From Elephas maximus indicus (taxonomy: Eukaryota; Chordata; Mammalia; Proboscidea; Elephantidae): a stretch of DNA of 64,000 nucleotides. The stretch is taken from assembly GCF_024166365.1 (NCBI RefSeq), contig NC_064846.1, positions 26,495,866-26,559,865 of the forward strand. The letters are read 5' to 3'. This document shows positions 22,431-33,450 of the stretch, piece after piece. The position numbers and the translations under genes were made by a program. Each line of letters begins with the position of its first letter. The stretch's first letter is position 1. Under the pieces are notes generated by a model. The model made no database searches and was not told the DNA's origin. It saw only the letters and a list, made by a program, of their open reading frames with translations.

Positions 22431-22814
22431 GTTTCCTCCCATGTTAAGGAAAAATCCATTTTGAACCTGTGATTGCAACTTGCAATTGCAACTGTTTCTT
22501 TTTTTCCTATGCAACGGAATTTTATCCAAGAATGAGCCGTGTCAGGGGCTACACATCCTCACTTCCATCAGCTTTTGTTTTTAATTAAAAGAATGTCGAA
22601 AAGTAGTGCACGAAAACTTTCTTGCCATTTATTCTTTAAAGTCATCCCCATTTTGCCTTTGTCCGCCATTGCACTGATGCTGCTCTGGACAAGATCATAG
22701 ATGACACCCAAAGTTGCTAAATAAAATGGATACTTCTCAGTCTTTGTCTTACCAGATCTAGGTACGACATTTGATACTGTTGTTTTCTTGTTTTCATTTC
22801 GTTCAGGAAATGTT

Positions 22815-22930
22815 TTGGACAATCTACTATTGCCAGGCCTCTGGGCACTGGGGATACATTGGTGAACAAAACAGACATGTGCCACGCCTTCATAGAGCTT
22901 ACTTTCTAGTGGAATTAAAGACAATGTTCT
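22815..22930 (-). repeat. L2 fragment
   Basis: 'gccaggcctctgggcactgg', 'gatacattggtgaacaaaac' and 'tagagcttactttctagtgg' are L2 phrases in reverse orientation. Confidence 0.65.
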
Positions 22931-22979
22931 CATTGTCGAAACTATTCCATCTTGAGTTTCCATGACACCACTTTCTCAT

Positions 22980-23590
22980 GGTGTTTTATCTTCATGACCG
23001 TCTTCCTTAGTCTTCTTTGATTCTTTCTGTACTTTATCCCTAAATGTTGATGTTCCCCAGGATTCTGTTCTCAGCTCTATTTGCTTATTCCACATGTTCC
23101 TCCTTTAACACCTGTATGAAAACTCTAAAATCTACATCTACAGATTCCTTTCTTGAGCTCCAGACTAGTATCTCTGATTGCCTTCTGGGTGACCACCTTT
23201 TTGTCCCACCTATTTAAAAAACCCATTGCCATCAAGTCGATTTGGATTCATAGTGACCATATAGAATAAAGTAGATGTGCCCCATAGGGTTTCTGAGAAG
23301 TAGCTGGTGGATTCAAACTGCCAGCCTTGTGGTTAGCAGCCGTAGCTCTTAACTACTGTGCCACCAGGGCTCCTACAGGCACATCAAATATAAAATGTCA
23401 AATAATGTCTATCTTTTCTGCTAGAGTTCTTCTGTATTCCTCATCTCTATGACTGGCACCATCAGCTACCCAGTTAGTCAAGTCAGAAGTCTGAGAGCCA
23501 TCTTAGATTCCTCCCTCCCTTATGCTTTCCAGTTGTTCCCCACATTATCAATTTTACTTCTGAATCTCTCATATCTCTCCCCCTTTCTGT
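22980..23590 (+). repeat. L2 fragment interrupted by an AfroSINE
   Basis: 'cttgagctccagactagtat' before and 'tagattcctccctcccttat' after the SINE at 23213-23374 follow the order of an L2 ORF/3' region. Confidence 0.6.
23213..23374 (-). repeat. AfroSINE
   Basis: Reverse-complement AfroSINE, tail first ('cccattgccatcaagtcgat') and head last ('gtgccaccagggctcct'). Confidence 0.9.
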
Positions 23591-23669
23591 CATTATTGCC
23601 ACTGTATTAGTTCAGACCCTTGAACTCTTAAACCTGTTAGATTACAGTCCAGTAACCTACTGGAGTAAA

Positions 23670-23885
23670 GGGGGGCATTATAGCATACGGATACGAGCAT
23701 GAGTTTTGAAGCTCTGCCACTTACTAGATTCATAATTCTTGAGTAGATCAGTTCACCTCTCTGTGCCTTTGTTTCCTCATCTTTAAAACGGGGATGATAA
23801 TAATATATTGGGTAGTTGTGAGGATTAAATGAATTTACATAAAATACTAGAATAAAAAAATCTCTTAGAATAGCACCTGTCACAC
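23670..23885 (+). repeat. MIR
   Basis: 'gaagctctgccacttactag', 'ctgtgcctttgtttcctcat' and 'gtgaggattaaatgaattta' in order make a long MIR copy. It abuts the RTE tail. Confidence 0.8.
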
Positions 23886-23886
23886 T

Positions 23887-25274
23887 TTGTTGTTGTTGTT
23901 AGGTGCCATCAAGTTGGCTCCAACTCATAGCAACCCTATGCACAACAGAATGAAACATTTATTGCTATGCTTGAACCCATTGTTGCAGCCATTGTGTCAA
24001 TCCTTCTTGTTGAGGGTCTTCTCCCTTTTAGCTGGCCCTCTACTTTACCAAGCATGATGTCCTTCTCCAGGGACTGATCCTTCCTGACAGCATGTCCAAA
24101 GTATGTGAGATGTAGTCTCACCATCCCTGTTTCTAAGAAGCATTCTGGTTGTACTTCTTCCAAGACAGATTTGTTGGTTCTTTTGGCAGTCTATGGTATA
24201 TTCAATATTCTTCACCAACACCACAATTCAAAGGCATCCATTCTTCATTGTCCAGCTTTCACATGCATATGAGGCAATTGAAAACACCATGGCTTGGGTC
24301 AGGCCCACCTTAGTCCTCAAGGTGACATCTTTGCCTCTCAACACTTTAAAGAGGTCTTTTGCAGCAGATTTACCCAATGCAATGCGTCTTTTGATTTCTC
24401 GACTGCTGCTTCCATGGCTGTTGATTGTGGATCCAAGTAAAATGAAATCTTTGACAACTTCAATCTTTTCTCCCTTTATCATGATGTTGCTCATTGGTCC
24501 ATTTGTGAGGATATTTGTTTTGTTTATGTTGAGGTGCAATCCATACTGAAGGCCATAATCTTTGATCTTCATCAGTAAGTGCTTCAAGTTCTCTTCACTG
24601 TCAGCAAGCAAGGTTGTGTTATCTGCATAACAAAAAAAAAAAACTTTTCAGGTTGTTAATGAGTCTTCCTCCAATCCTGATGCCCCATTCTTCATATAGT
24701 CCAGCTTCTCGTATTATTTGTTCAGCATACAGATTAAATAGGTATGGTGAAAGAATACAACCCTGACACATACCTTTCCTGACTTTAAACCAATCAGTAT
24801 CCCCTTGTTCTGTCCAAACAACTGCCTCTTGATCTATGTAAAGGTTCTTCATGAGCACAATTAAGTGTTCTGGAATTCCCATTCTCCGCAACGTTATCCA
24901 TAATTTGTTATGATCCACACAGTCAAATTCGTTTGCATAGTCAATAAAACACAGGTAAACATCCTTCTGGTATTCTCTGCTTTCAGCCAGGATCCATCTG
25001 AAATCAACAATGATATCCCTGGTTCCACGTCCTCTTCTGAAACCGGTCTGAATTTCTGGCAGTTCCCTCTGGATATACCGCTGCAGCCGTTTTTGAATGA
25101 TCTTCAGCAAAGTTTTGCTTGCGTGTGATATTAATGATATTGTTCCATAATTTCCACATTTGGTTGGATCACCTTTCTTGGGAATAGCCATAAATATGGA
25201 TCTCTTCCAGTCAGTTGGCCAGGAAGCTGTCTTCCATATTTCTTGGCATAGACGAGTGATCACTTCCAGCACTG
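23887..25274 (-). mobile_element. RTE (BovB-like) LINE, 5'-truncated
   Basis: Minus-strand RTE. Its (AAC)n tail shows as (TGT)n at 23888-23900, and the coding part runs up to about 25274. Fragments encode RT blocks: ATSWPTDWKRS-type sequence near the 5' end, a motif-A equivalent FIDYANEF at 24940-24963, RKGMCQGCILSPYLFNLYAE, and after an A-run at about 24631 the C-terminal part (ILLGSTINSHGSS, SYACESWTM). The YADD region is disrupted next to the A-run (LCR-stop). Endonuclease and 5' UTR are missing. Confidence 0.88.
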
Positions 25275-25319
25275 AAAGTAGTCTATCTATATTAGCTACA
25301 ATAATTATTATTTTCTACT

Positions 25320-25880
25320 AGCCTTTCAGTCTTTAGTAGTCTCTCTTCATACAATGTTGTGCCCCTGCTTAAAAGATGCAAATAGTCCCTTCTTTTCCTT
25401 CAAGATAAAATAAAAACTCGTTAGTCTTTGTCTACCTCTTCAACCTCAGAGAATTGCTTGCTACGTCCCTCGAGTCACTTTGAATTCTTTTTTTTTAATG
25501 GAAGATGAGGTTTTCTTAATTTTAGATAAAAAACAAAACAAAAACCTGTTGCTGTCGAGTTGATTCTGACTTATAGCGACTTATATAAAGTGTGAATAAA
25601 GACATTTTAAGAAAACATTGATATTTTTATTGATCTACAGAACGATCATCAATAGTTCCCTGGTCTAGGAGCTTCTCAACGCTCCAGGTCCAAAGAACGG
25701 GCTCTGCTCCTAACTCTGCTTTCTTCATGGTAGGAAGGACCCAGGCTCAGCCAAAACTTACAAGATGGCATCAATTGTAATTTTACCATAAGTTCATGAC
25801 TTTGTATGCCTTGCAGCATCTAGCCTAGTCTTTGAACACAGTAGTGGGTCAATAAGTGTTTTTTGAATTTATGAGTGAAT
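25320..25880 (+). repeat. L2 3' region, interrupted
   Basis: 'ctttcagtctttagtagtct' and similar at 25320-25490, with the L2 end 'gtgggtcaataagtgttttt' at about 25847-25866. It is interrupted by an AfroSINE tail (25528-25579) and a 100-bp block also found at 26183-26285. Confidence 0.5.
25528..25579 (-). repeat. AfroSINE 3' fragment
   Basis: Tail only: A-rich stretch, 'cctgttgctgtcgagttgat' and 'tctgacttatagcgac'. 5'-truncated. Confidence 0.8.
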
Positions 25881-26030
25881 AGAGTCATAATAGTTCTATA
25901 CTATTTCTCTCACCAAGGATGCAGAATAATTATTTGTACATAATTTTGTAACTTACAAAGTGCTTTTACGTCCATTATGTCACGTAAGTCTTTTTTATTT
26001 TGAGATAATTGTAGATTCACGTGTCTTAGT

Positions 26031-26540
26031 TGTTTAGTGCTACTATAACAGAAATAACACCAGTGGATGGCTTTAACAGTTCATTCTCTCCCAGTCTAGT
26101 AGGCTAGCAGTCTGAATTCAGGGTCCCAGCTCCAATGGAAGGCTTTCTCTCCCTGTTGGCTCTGGTGGAAGGTCCTTGTCATCAACAGTTCCCTTGTCTA
26201 GGAGCTTCTCAGCGCAGGGACCCCAGGTCCAAAGGACGGGCTCTGCTACTACCTCTGCTTTCTTGGTAGTAGGAAGTCCCCCTGTCTTTCTGCTGCTTCT
26301 CTCTTTTATATCTCAAAAGAGGTTGACTCAAGATGCAGCCTAATCTCGTATGTTGAGCCCTGCCTTGTTAATATAACTGCCTCTAATCCTTTCTCATTAA
26401 TATCATAGAGATAGGATTTACAATACATAGGAAAATCACATCAGGTGACAAAATGGTGGACAATCACACAGTAGTGGAAATCATGGCCTAGCCCAGTTGA
26501 CACACATTTTTGGGGGACATAATTCAATTCATAATAACAT
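26031..26540 (+). repeat. Solo LTR-like element, probably ERVL-MaLR class
   Basis: About 510 bp starting TGTCTTAGTTGTTTAGTGC and ending 'gacataattcaattcataataaca', with TG...CA termini. The end phrase resembles MaLR (MST/MLT1) LTR ends. No coding part and no clear 5-bp duplication were seen, so the class is tentative. A 100-bp piece (25638-25735) repeats its middle. Confidence 0.45.
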
Positions 26541-28925
26541 GTAATTGTAAGTAATAATACAGAGATCCTGTGTATCTTTTACCTAGTTTCCCCCAATAGT
26601 TACACCTTGCAAAACTCTAATACAGTATTACAACCAAGATATTGGCATTGATACAGTCAAGGTACAGAAAATTTCTATTACCACAATTTGTCTACACGCA
26701 GTTCCCCCCACTGCCACTTCCTCCTTAACCCCTGGCATCCACTGATCTGTTCTCCAAATCTGTAATTTTGTCATTTCTAGAATGTTATATAAATAGAATC
26801 ATATAGGATGTAACTTTTTGGGTTTGGCTTTTTTTTTTCCCCACACTACATAATTCTCTTAGAGATTCATTCAGGTAAATTGCATATATGAGTAGTTTAT
26901 TCCTTATTTAGTTTTTTTTAAGTGTACAATTTCATGGTTTTTAGTATATATACACAGTTGTGCAGCTATCACCACAAAAAATTTTGGAATGTTTTCATCA
27001 CTGCAAAAAGAAACCTCATACCCTTTAGCGATCACTCCCCTAATCCCCCATACCCTCAACACTAGGTAACCACTAATCTACTTTCTGTCTCTATAGATTT
27101 CTCTATTCTGAACATTTCATAAAATGGAATCATAGAATATGTGGTATTTTGTGCCTGGTTCATCCATGTTATAAAATGTATCAGTACTTCATTTCCTTTT
27201 TTTTTCTTTAATTTTTATTGTGCTTTTTTTTTAAGTGAAAGTTTACAAATCAAGTCAGTCTCTGACACAAAAACATATACACCTTGCTACATACTCCCAA
27301 GTGCTCTCCCCCTAATGAGACAGCCTGCTCCCCCCCCCCCGCCAACTCTCTCTTTTCGTGTCCATTTCGCCAGCTTCTAACCCCCTCCACCCTCTCATCT
27401 CCCCTCCAGGCAGGAGATGCCAGCATAGTCTCAAGTGTCCACCTGATCCAAGAAGCTCACTCCTCACCAGCATCCCTCTCCAACCCATTGTCCAGTCCAA
27501 TCCATGTCTGAAGAGTTGGCTTCAGGAATGGTTCCTGTCCTGGGACAACAGAAGGCCTGGGAGCCATGACCACTGGGGTCCTTCTAGTCTCAGTCAGACC
27601 ATCAAGTCTGGTCTTCTTACGAGAATTTGGAGTCTGCATCCCACTGCTCTCCTGCTCCCTCAGGGGTTCTCTGTTGCATTCCCTGTCAGGGGTGTCATTG
27701 GTTGTAGCCGGCCACCATCTAGTTCTGGTCTCAGGCTGATGTAGTCTCTGGTTCATGTGGCCCTTTCTGTCTCCTGGGCTCGTAATTACCTTGTGTCCTT
27801 GGCGTTCTTCATTCTCCTTTGATCCAGGTGGGTTGAGACCAATTGATGCATCTTAGGTGGCCGCTTGCTAGCGTTTAAGACCCCAGACGCCACTCTTCAA
27901 AGTGGGATGCAGAATGTTTTTTTAGTAGATTTTGTTATGCCAATTGACTTAGATGTCCCCTGAAACCATGGTCCCCAAACCCCTGCCCCTGCTACGCTGG
28001 CCTTCAAAGCATTCAGTTTATTCCAGAAACTTCCTTGCTTTTGGTTTAGTCCAGTTGTGCTTACCTTGCCTGTATTGTGTGTTCTTTCCCGTCACCTAAA
28101 GTAATTCTTATCTACTATCTAATTTTTTTTTTATCTAATTAGTGAGTACCCAACTCCCACCCTCCTCCCCTCCCCCCTCTCATAACCATCAAAAAATATT
28201 TTCTTCTCTGTTTAAACTATTTCTCAAGATCTTAAAATAGTGGTCTTATACAATATTTGTCCTTTTGCAATTGACTAATTTCACTCAGCACAATGCCTTC
28301 CAGATTCTTCCATGTTATGAAATGTTTCACAGATTCCTCACTGTTCTTTATCGATGCGTAGTATTCCATTGTGTGAGTATACCATAATTTATTTATGCAT
28401 TCATCCATTGATGGGCACCTTGGTTGCTTCCATCTTTTTGCTATTGTAAACAGTGCTGCAATGAACATGGGTGTGCATTTATCTGTTTGTGTAAAGGCTC
28501 TTATTTCTCTAGGATATGTTCCAAGAAGTTGGATTGCTGGTTCGTATGGTATTTTAAGGAAGCACCAAATCGATTTCCAAAGTGGTTGTACCATTTTACA
28601 TTCCCAAGAGCGGTGTATAAGTGTTCCAGTCTCTCCACAGCCTCTCCAACATTTATTATTTTGTGTTTTTTGGGTTAATGGCAGCCTTGTTGGAACGAGA
28701 TGAAATCTCATCGTAGTTTTGATTTGCGTTTCTCTAAACTTCATTTCTTTTTATTGCCAAATTCATTGTATGGATATACCAGATTTTATTTATTCATTCG
28801 TTAGTTGATGGACATTCACGTTGTTTCCATTTTTTGGCTATTTTGAGTACTGCTGCTGTGAACATTTGTGTACAAGTTTTTGTGTGGACAGATTTTCTTA
28901 TTGTAAAGTGAACTTGGCAAAAATC
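26541..28925 (-). repeat. Old L1 fragment split by a younger L1
   Basis: Flanks at about 26880-27195 ('gtgcagctatcaccacaaaa', 'gcctggttcatccatgtt') and 28748-28905 ('tgatggacattcacgttgtt') are consecutive parts of an old reverse-oriented L1. The younger element at 27196-28737 separates them. Confidence 0.6.
27196..28737 (-). mobile_element. L1 LINE, 5'-truncated, with 10-bp target duplication
   Basis: Minus-strand L1 keeping the end of ORF2 and the 3' UTR. The ORF2 C terminus is open at 28232-28744 and includes [19 protein letters not shown] and [16 protein letters not shown], typical L1 ORF2 motifs. The 3' end is the poly-T side at about 27200. The duplication acttcatttc lies at 27186-27195 and 28738-28747. 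Confidence 0.88.
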
Positions 28926-29060
28926 ATTATTTTTATTTTACAGACAGGGAAACTGAGGCTCGGAGGGGGCAGGGGATTTGTCCGAGGTCACATAGCTGGT
29001 AAGTGGTAGAGGCAAAGCTTCACCTCTTAACTTCTGATTCTGAGTTCAGTGTGCTTCCTC
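28920..29060 (-). repeat. MIR
   Basis: 'gggaaactgaggctcgga', 'gaggtcacatagctggtaag' and 'cttaacttctgattctgagt' in order form a reverse-complement MIR. Confidence 0.8.
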
Positions 29061-29740
29061 CTACATGACAGCTCATTCAGGCTAAGTGTAATCTGAATGG
29101 CCTTTGTTTCTTTTTACACGTATATCTGCCACTCAAAACCTTGAAAAGATGTAAAATAAAGGACTTGGAGTGAATGATGTACTGGAGCTGACTCATAAGC
29201 TCCCCAGAGCCGATTGTCAAAATTTCAGGAATTTCGTGAGCTGGTTGATATCATTGTCGGTAATAGTCATGGTAGGAGTATTTACACCATGGAAATCAGC
29301 ATGCTGCAAGTCAGCACCCACCCATCCCCAGTCTGTTGTTAAACATTTGCTAGAACTGCTTAGAATAAATGATTCTGAGGGTTATTTGAGCTATGAAATG
29401 GTAGTTAACTATGTAATTCATATAAATTTGGCTAAACACGTATATCCTATGCTCACTGAGAGCAAAGTAAGCTAATAATAGGTAACATACAACAGTATTT
29501 AGAAATACAGTAAGTCAATGTGTTGATCAAATACTCATTAGGAGGGCTTTTGGGGATGAGCTAGACACTGTAGACACATAGTTTCATTAATTTGAACTAA
29601 GTTATAAAATTGAAACTGTGACTGCTCACTGTGAGTCAACAACAGGGTACAGTGAAGAAATATTTTATTAACATAAATTCTCACCTAGGTATAAAAGATT
29701 TTGACATATAAGCATTTCCAGTCTAAGAACTCACTTATAT
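29061..29740. other. Unassigned intergenic sequence
   Basis: AT-rich and apparently non-repetitive. A 101-codon frame at 29170-29475 resembles no protein I know and is not supported as a gene. Confidence 0.4.
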
Positions 29741-29989
29741 ACATTCCTTTCAGCTTTGTCATTTTAACTTCTAAACTCGGGGAGAAAAATATTTGCATAT
29801 GCCCAGATTGTAATAAAAAATAGCAACAGCAAATTTAAAAGTATCTTCTCTCACCCAGTCTTTCTGCTATGTTGCTATATGTGTTACATCGATATACAGT
29901 TTTAACCCAACAAGACAATGGTATAATTTTGGATTTAAATTATTCAATGTATTTTAAATAAATTAAGAGGTAAATAGTCCTTTTTATGC

Positions 29990-30114
29990 CCTTCACTCTT
30001 TCCTAAAAGTTTGACTTTCCTTCTGGTATCATTTCCTTTTGGCCTCAAGAACTTTCTTTAGCAATTCTGCTGGTGATAAATTCTCTTAGCTTTTATTTAT
30101 CTGAAAATGTCTTT
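29990..30114 (-). repeat. Old L1 fragment
   Basis: 'ggtgataaattctcttagct' and 'tatctgaaaatgtcttt' match a common old L1 segment in reverse orientation. Confidence 0.45.
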
Positions 30115-30947
30115 ATAATGCAATGCAACCCTGATCCAAATTCCAGCGACATTCTTTAATGAGACAGAAAATCTAATCACCAACTTTATATGGAAAGGAA
30201 AAAGGCCCTGGATAGCTAAAGCATTTTTGAAGAAGAACAAAGTAGGAGACCTCACACTTTGTGATCTCAGAACCTTTTATGCAGCTATGGTAGTCAGAAC
30301 AGCCTGGTACTGGTACAATGACAGACACATAGACCATTGGAACAGAATTGAGGACCCAGAAGTAAATCCAACCAACTGTGGACAGCTGAACTTCGACAAA
30401 ATGTTGAAGCCCATTAAATGGGGAAGAGATACTGTTTTTAACAAATGGTGCTGTGAAAAACTGATGTCCATCTGCAGATAAACGAAACAAGATCCATACC
30501 TCACACCACACGCAAAAACTAACTCAAAATGGATCGAAGACCTAAATGTAAAACCTAAAACTATAAAGATATTGGATGAAAAAATAGGGACAACACTAGG
30601 GGCCCTCATATACAGCATAAGTAGAACACCAGCCATAACTAAAAATGCACAAATAGCAGAAGATAAGCTAGATAACTGGGACCTCCTAAAAGTTAAATAC
30701 TTACGGTCATCAAAAGACTTCTCCAAAAGAGTAAAAAGAGAAACTACAGACTGGGAAAAAATTTTTGACTACAACATATCCGACAAGTGTCTAATCTTTA
30801 AAATTTATAAAAGCTTCAACATCTCAACAACAAAAAGACAAACAGTTCACTTAAAAAACGGGGACAGGGCATGAACAGACACTTCACCAAAGAAAACATT
30901 CAGGTGACTAACAAACACATGAAGAAATGCTTGCGATCATTAGCCTT

Positions 30948-31250
30948 TAAACCTGTTGCTGTGGATTTTGACTCATAGCCATTAAAAAAAAAAAAAAACC
31001 TATTGCCGTCGAGTTGATTCTGACTCATAGCGACACTACAGGATAGAGTAGTACTGCCCCACAGAGTTTTCAAGGAGCGCCTGGTGGATTCGAGCTACCG
31101 ACTTTTTTGGTTAGCAGCTGTAGCACTTAACCACTGTGCCACCAGGGTTTCCAAACCAAACCTGTTGCTGTTGAGTTGATTCCGACTCATAGCGACCCTA
31201 CAGGACAGAGTAGAGTAGAACTGCCCCATAGGGTTTTCATAGCCACTAGC
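30948..31250 (-). repeat. Cluster of three AfroSINE pieces
   Basis: A tail-only fragment (30948-30982), a full copy (about 30983-31152) and a second 5'-truncated copy (about 31155-31247), all in the same orientation. The L1 resumes after 'actagccattagagag', and 'catagccatt' phrases around the pieces suggest reuse of one target. Confidence 0.85.
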
Positions 31251-31876
31251 CATTAGAGAGATGCAGATCAAAACTACAATGAGATATCATCCCAACCCAA
31301 CGAGAATGGCACTGATCCAAAATCAGAAAGCAGCAAATGCTGGCGAGGTTGTGTGGAAATTGGAACTCTTATACACTGCTGGTAGAAATACAAAATGGTA
31401 CAACCACTATGGAAAACGATATGGTGCGTCCTTAAAAAGCTAGAAATAAGAACACTGTATGATCCAGCAATCCCGTTCCTAGGTATATAAAAAAGGTATA
31501 TATCCTAAGGAAATAAGAGCCATGACAAGAGTAGACATAGGCACACCCGTGTTCACTGCAGCATTATTAACAATAGTAAAACGATGGAAACAACGTAAAC
31601 GCCCATCAATGGACGAATGGATTAAAAAAAAAACTGTGGTACATACACACAAAGGAATACTACACAATGATAAAGAATAATGATGAATCCACCAATCATC
31701 TCACAACATGGATGAATCTGGAGGACATTATGCTGAGTGACATAAGTCAACCACAACAGGACAAATATTGTATAAAAGTTTTTTTAAAAAGGGTTACACA
31801 CAGAAAGTAATATTGTTTGATGGTTACCAGGGATGGGAGGCAGAGGGAGGGAAAACCACCAACTAGATAGTAGAAG

Positions 31877-32024
31877 GAGCCCTGGTCTCACAATGATTAA
31901 GAGCTTGGCTGCTAATGAAAAGGTCGGCAGTTAGAATCCACCAGCTACTTTTTGGAAACCCTATGGGGCAGTTCTATTCTGTCCTACAGGGTTGCTATGA
32001 GTTGGAATCAACTCCATGGCAATG
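31877..32024 (+). repeat. AfroSINE
   Basis: Short-form AfroSINE in the L1 3' UTR. Flanks 'agatagtaga' and 'aaatagtaga' are a likely 10-bp target duplication with one or two changes. Confidence 0.88.
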
Positions 32025-33350
32025 CATAACGGATAAATAGTAGACATATGTTAATTTTGGTGAAGGGAAAGGCAGTGCACAATACGGGGGAAGTCAGTAC
32101 AACATGCATGACCAAGACAAAGAAAGACACTGAGGGGGTACAGAAGAATAAAAGGCAACTACGCTAAACGCTACAACATATACAACCCTGCAACAACAGT
32201 AATAACAAACAATAACTTACGAGTGGATATATATAAAAAAATATAGGCAGATATATATGCTGAATAGGTATGGGAGGGCATATGGGAGTCTACCCACGTG
32301 CATATATACTTGGTTGTGGATACTTCTGCGTACATATTCGTATGTGCTGCATGTATAGTCATATATAAAGTGGAACACACAGGGAGCACAGCCAGGGAAA
32401 CTTAGACATAACCAAACTGGGCTTGAGGGCTGGGGACCATAGTCTCAGGAGACGTCTAGTCAATGGGCATAACATAGCTCATAAAGTCAATGTTCTACAT
32501 CCTACTTTGGTGAGTAGTGTCTGGAATCTTAAAAGCTTGCAAGGGGCCATTTAAGATACAACTATTGGTCTCTTCACCTCTGGAGCAAAGGAGAGTGAAG
32601 AAAACCAAAGACTCAAGGAAGCAATTAGTCCAAAGGACTAATGGCTCACCCAAATCACAGCTTCCACTAGCCTGAGACCAGAAGAACTAGATGGTGCCCT
32701 GCTACCACTACCCACTGCTCTGACCAGAATCAAAATAGAGGGTCCTGGACAGAGCAGGGGAAAAATGTAGAACAAAACCCATATTCATAAAAAAAGACTA
32801 GACTTACTGGTCTGATAGAGATTGGAGGAACCCCGGAGACTATGGCCCTTAGTCACCCTGCTAACTTGGATCTGAAGTGCTCCCAGAGATCACCTTTCAG
32901 CCAAATAATAGACAGGCCTAGAAAATAAACAATAACACAGTGAGGAAAGTGCTCCTTAGAACATTCAACTCTACAAGACCCAAATGGCAACATTTGCCCA
33001 AAAGCAAAGATAAGAAGGCAGGAAGGGGCAGGAAAATCAAAGGAATGGAAACGGGGAATTCAGGGTGGTAATGAGGAGAGTGCTGACACATTACAGGGAT
33101 CAAAACACTTTGTGTATAAGTTAGTGACTAGGAAACTAATTTACTCATATGTTTTCATTGCTCTTGGGTATATACCTAAGAGTAGAATTGCTGGGTCATA
33201 ATGAACTGCCAACTTATTTTCTGAAGTGCCTGCAACATTTTACATTCCCACCAGCAATATGTGAGGGTTCCAATTTCTCTACATCCTCAACACTTGTTAT
33301 TGTCTGTCCTTGATTATAGGTATTCTGGTGGATGTGAAGTGGTATTTCAT

Positions 33351-33398
33351 TGTGGTTGGAATCTACTCGACAGCAACGGGTTTGGTTTTTTTTTAAAT
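33351..33398 (+). repeat. AfroSINE tail fragment
   Basis: 'ggttggaatctactcgacag' then 'caacgggtttggttt'; only the 3' tail is present. Confidence 0.7.
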
Positions 33399-33450
33399 GA
33401 CTAGTAATTTTGAGCAGCTTTCCATGTGCTTATTGTTCATTTGTATATCT

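Larger units (their letters stand above)
30115..33143 (+). mobile_element. L1 LINE, 5'-truncated, with SINE insertions
   Basis: Plus-strand L1 starting within ORF2. 30227-30481 encodes WYWYNDRHIDHWNRIEDPEV and 30572-30874 encodes the following ORF2 part; after the SINE cluster, 31261-31680 carries the ORF2 C-terminal region in broken frames. The long 3' UTR (about 31800-33143) includes 'ctggaatcttaaaagcttgc' and 'gaccagaagaactagatgg'. Interrupted by AfroSINEs at 30948-31250 and 31877-32024. Confidence 0.85.

Noticed and set aside
22076-22529. Overlapping 121-142 codon frames upstream of UTP14A
   Set aside because: They overlap the promoter CpG island and an L2/MIR fragment on both strands; chance frames in GC-rich DNA.
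23888-23900. CRISPR-like or tandem-repeat array in (TTG)/(AAC) runs here and at RTE ends
   Set aside because: These are the simple-repeat tails of RTE elements.
24193-24549. Plus-strand frames over reverse RTE and L1 copies (also 48481-48888 and 30277-30726 on the opposite strand)
   Set aside because: Antisense shadows of transposon coding; no independent support.
27140-27760. Short frames in the 27.1-27.8 kb interval as exons
   Set aside because: They lie in the 3' UTR of a minus-strand L1; a similar 3' UTR occurs at 44640-45600.
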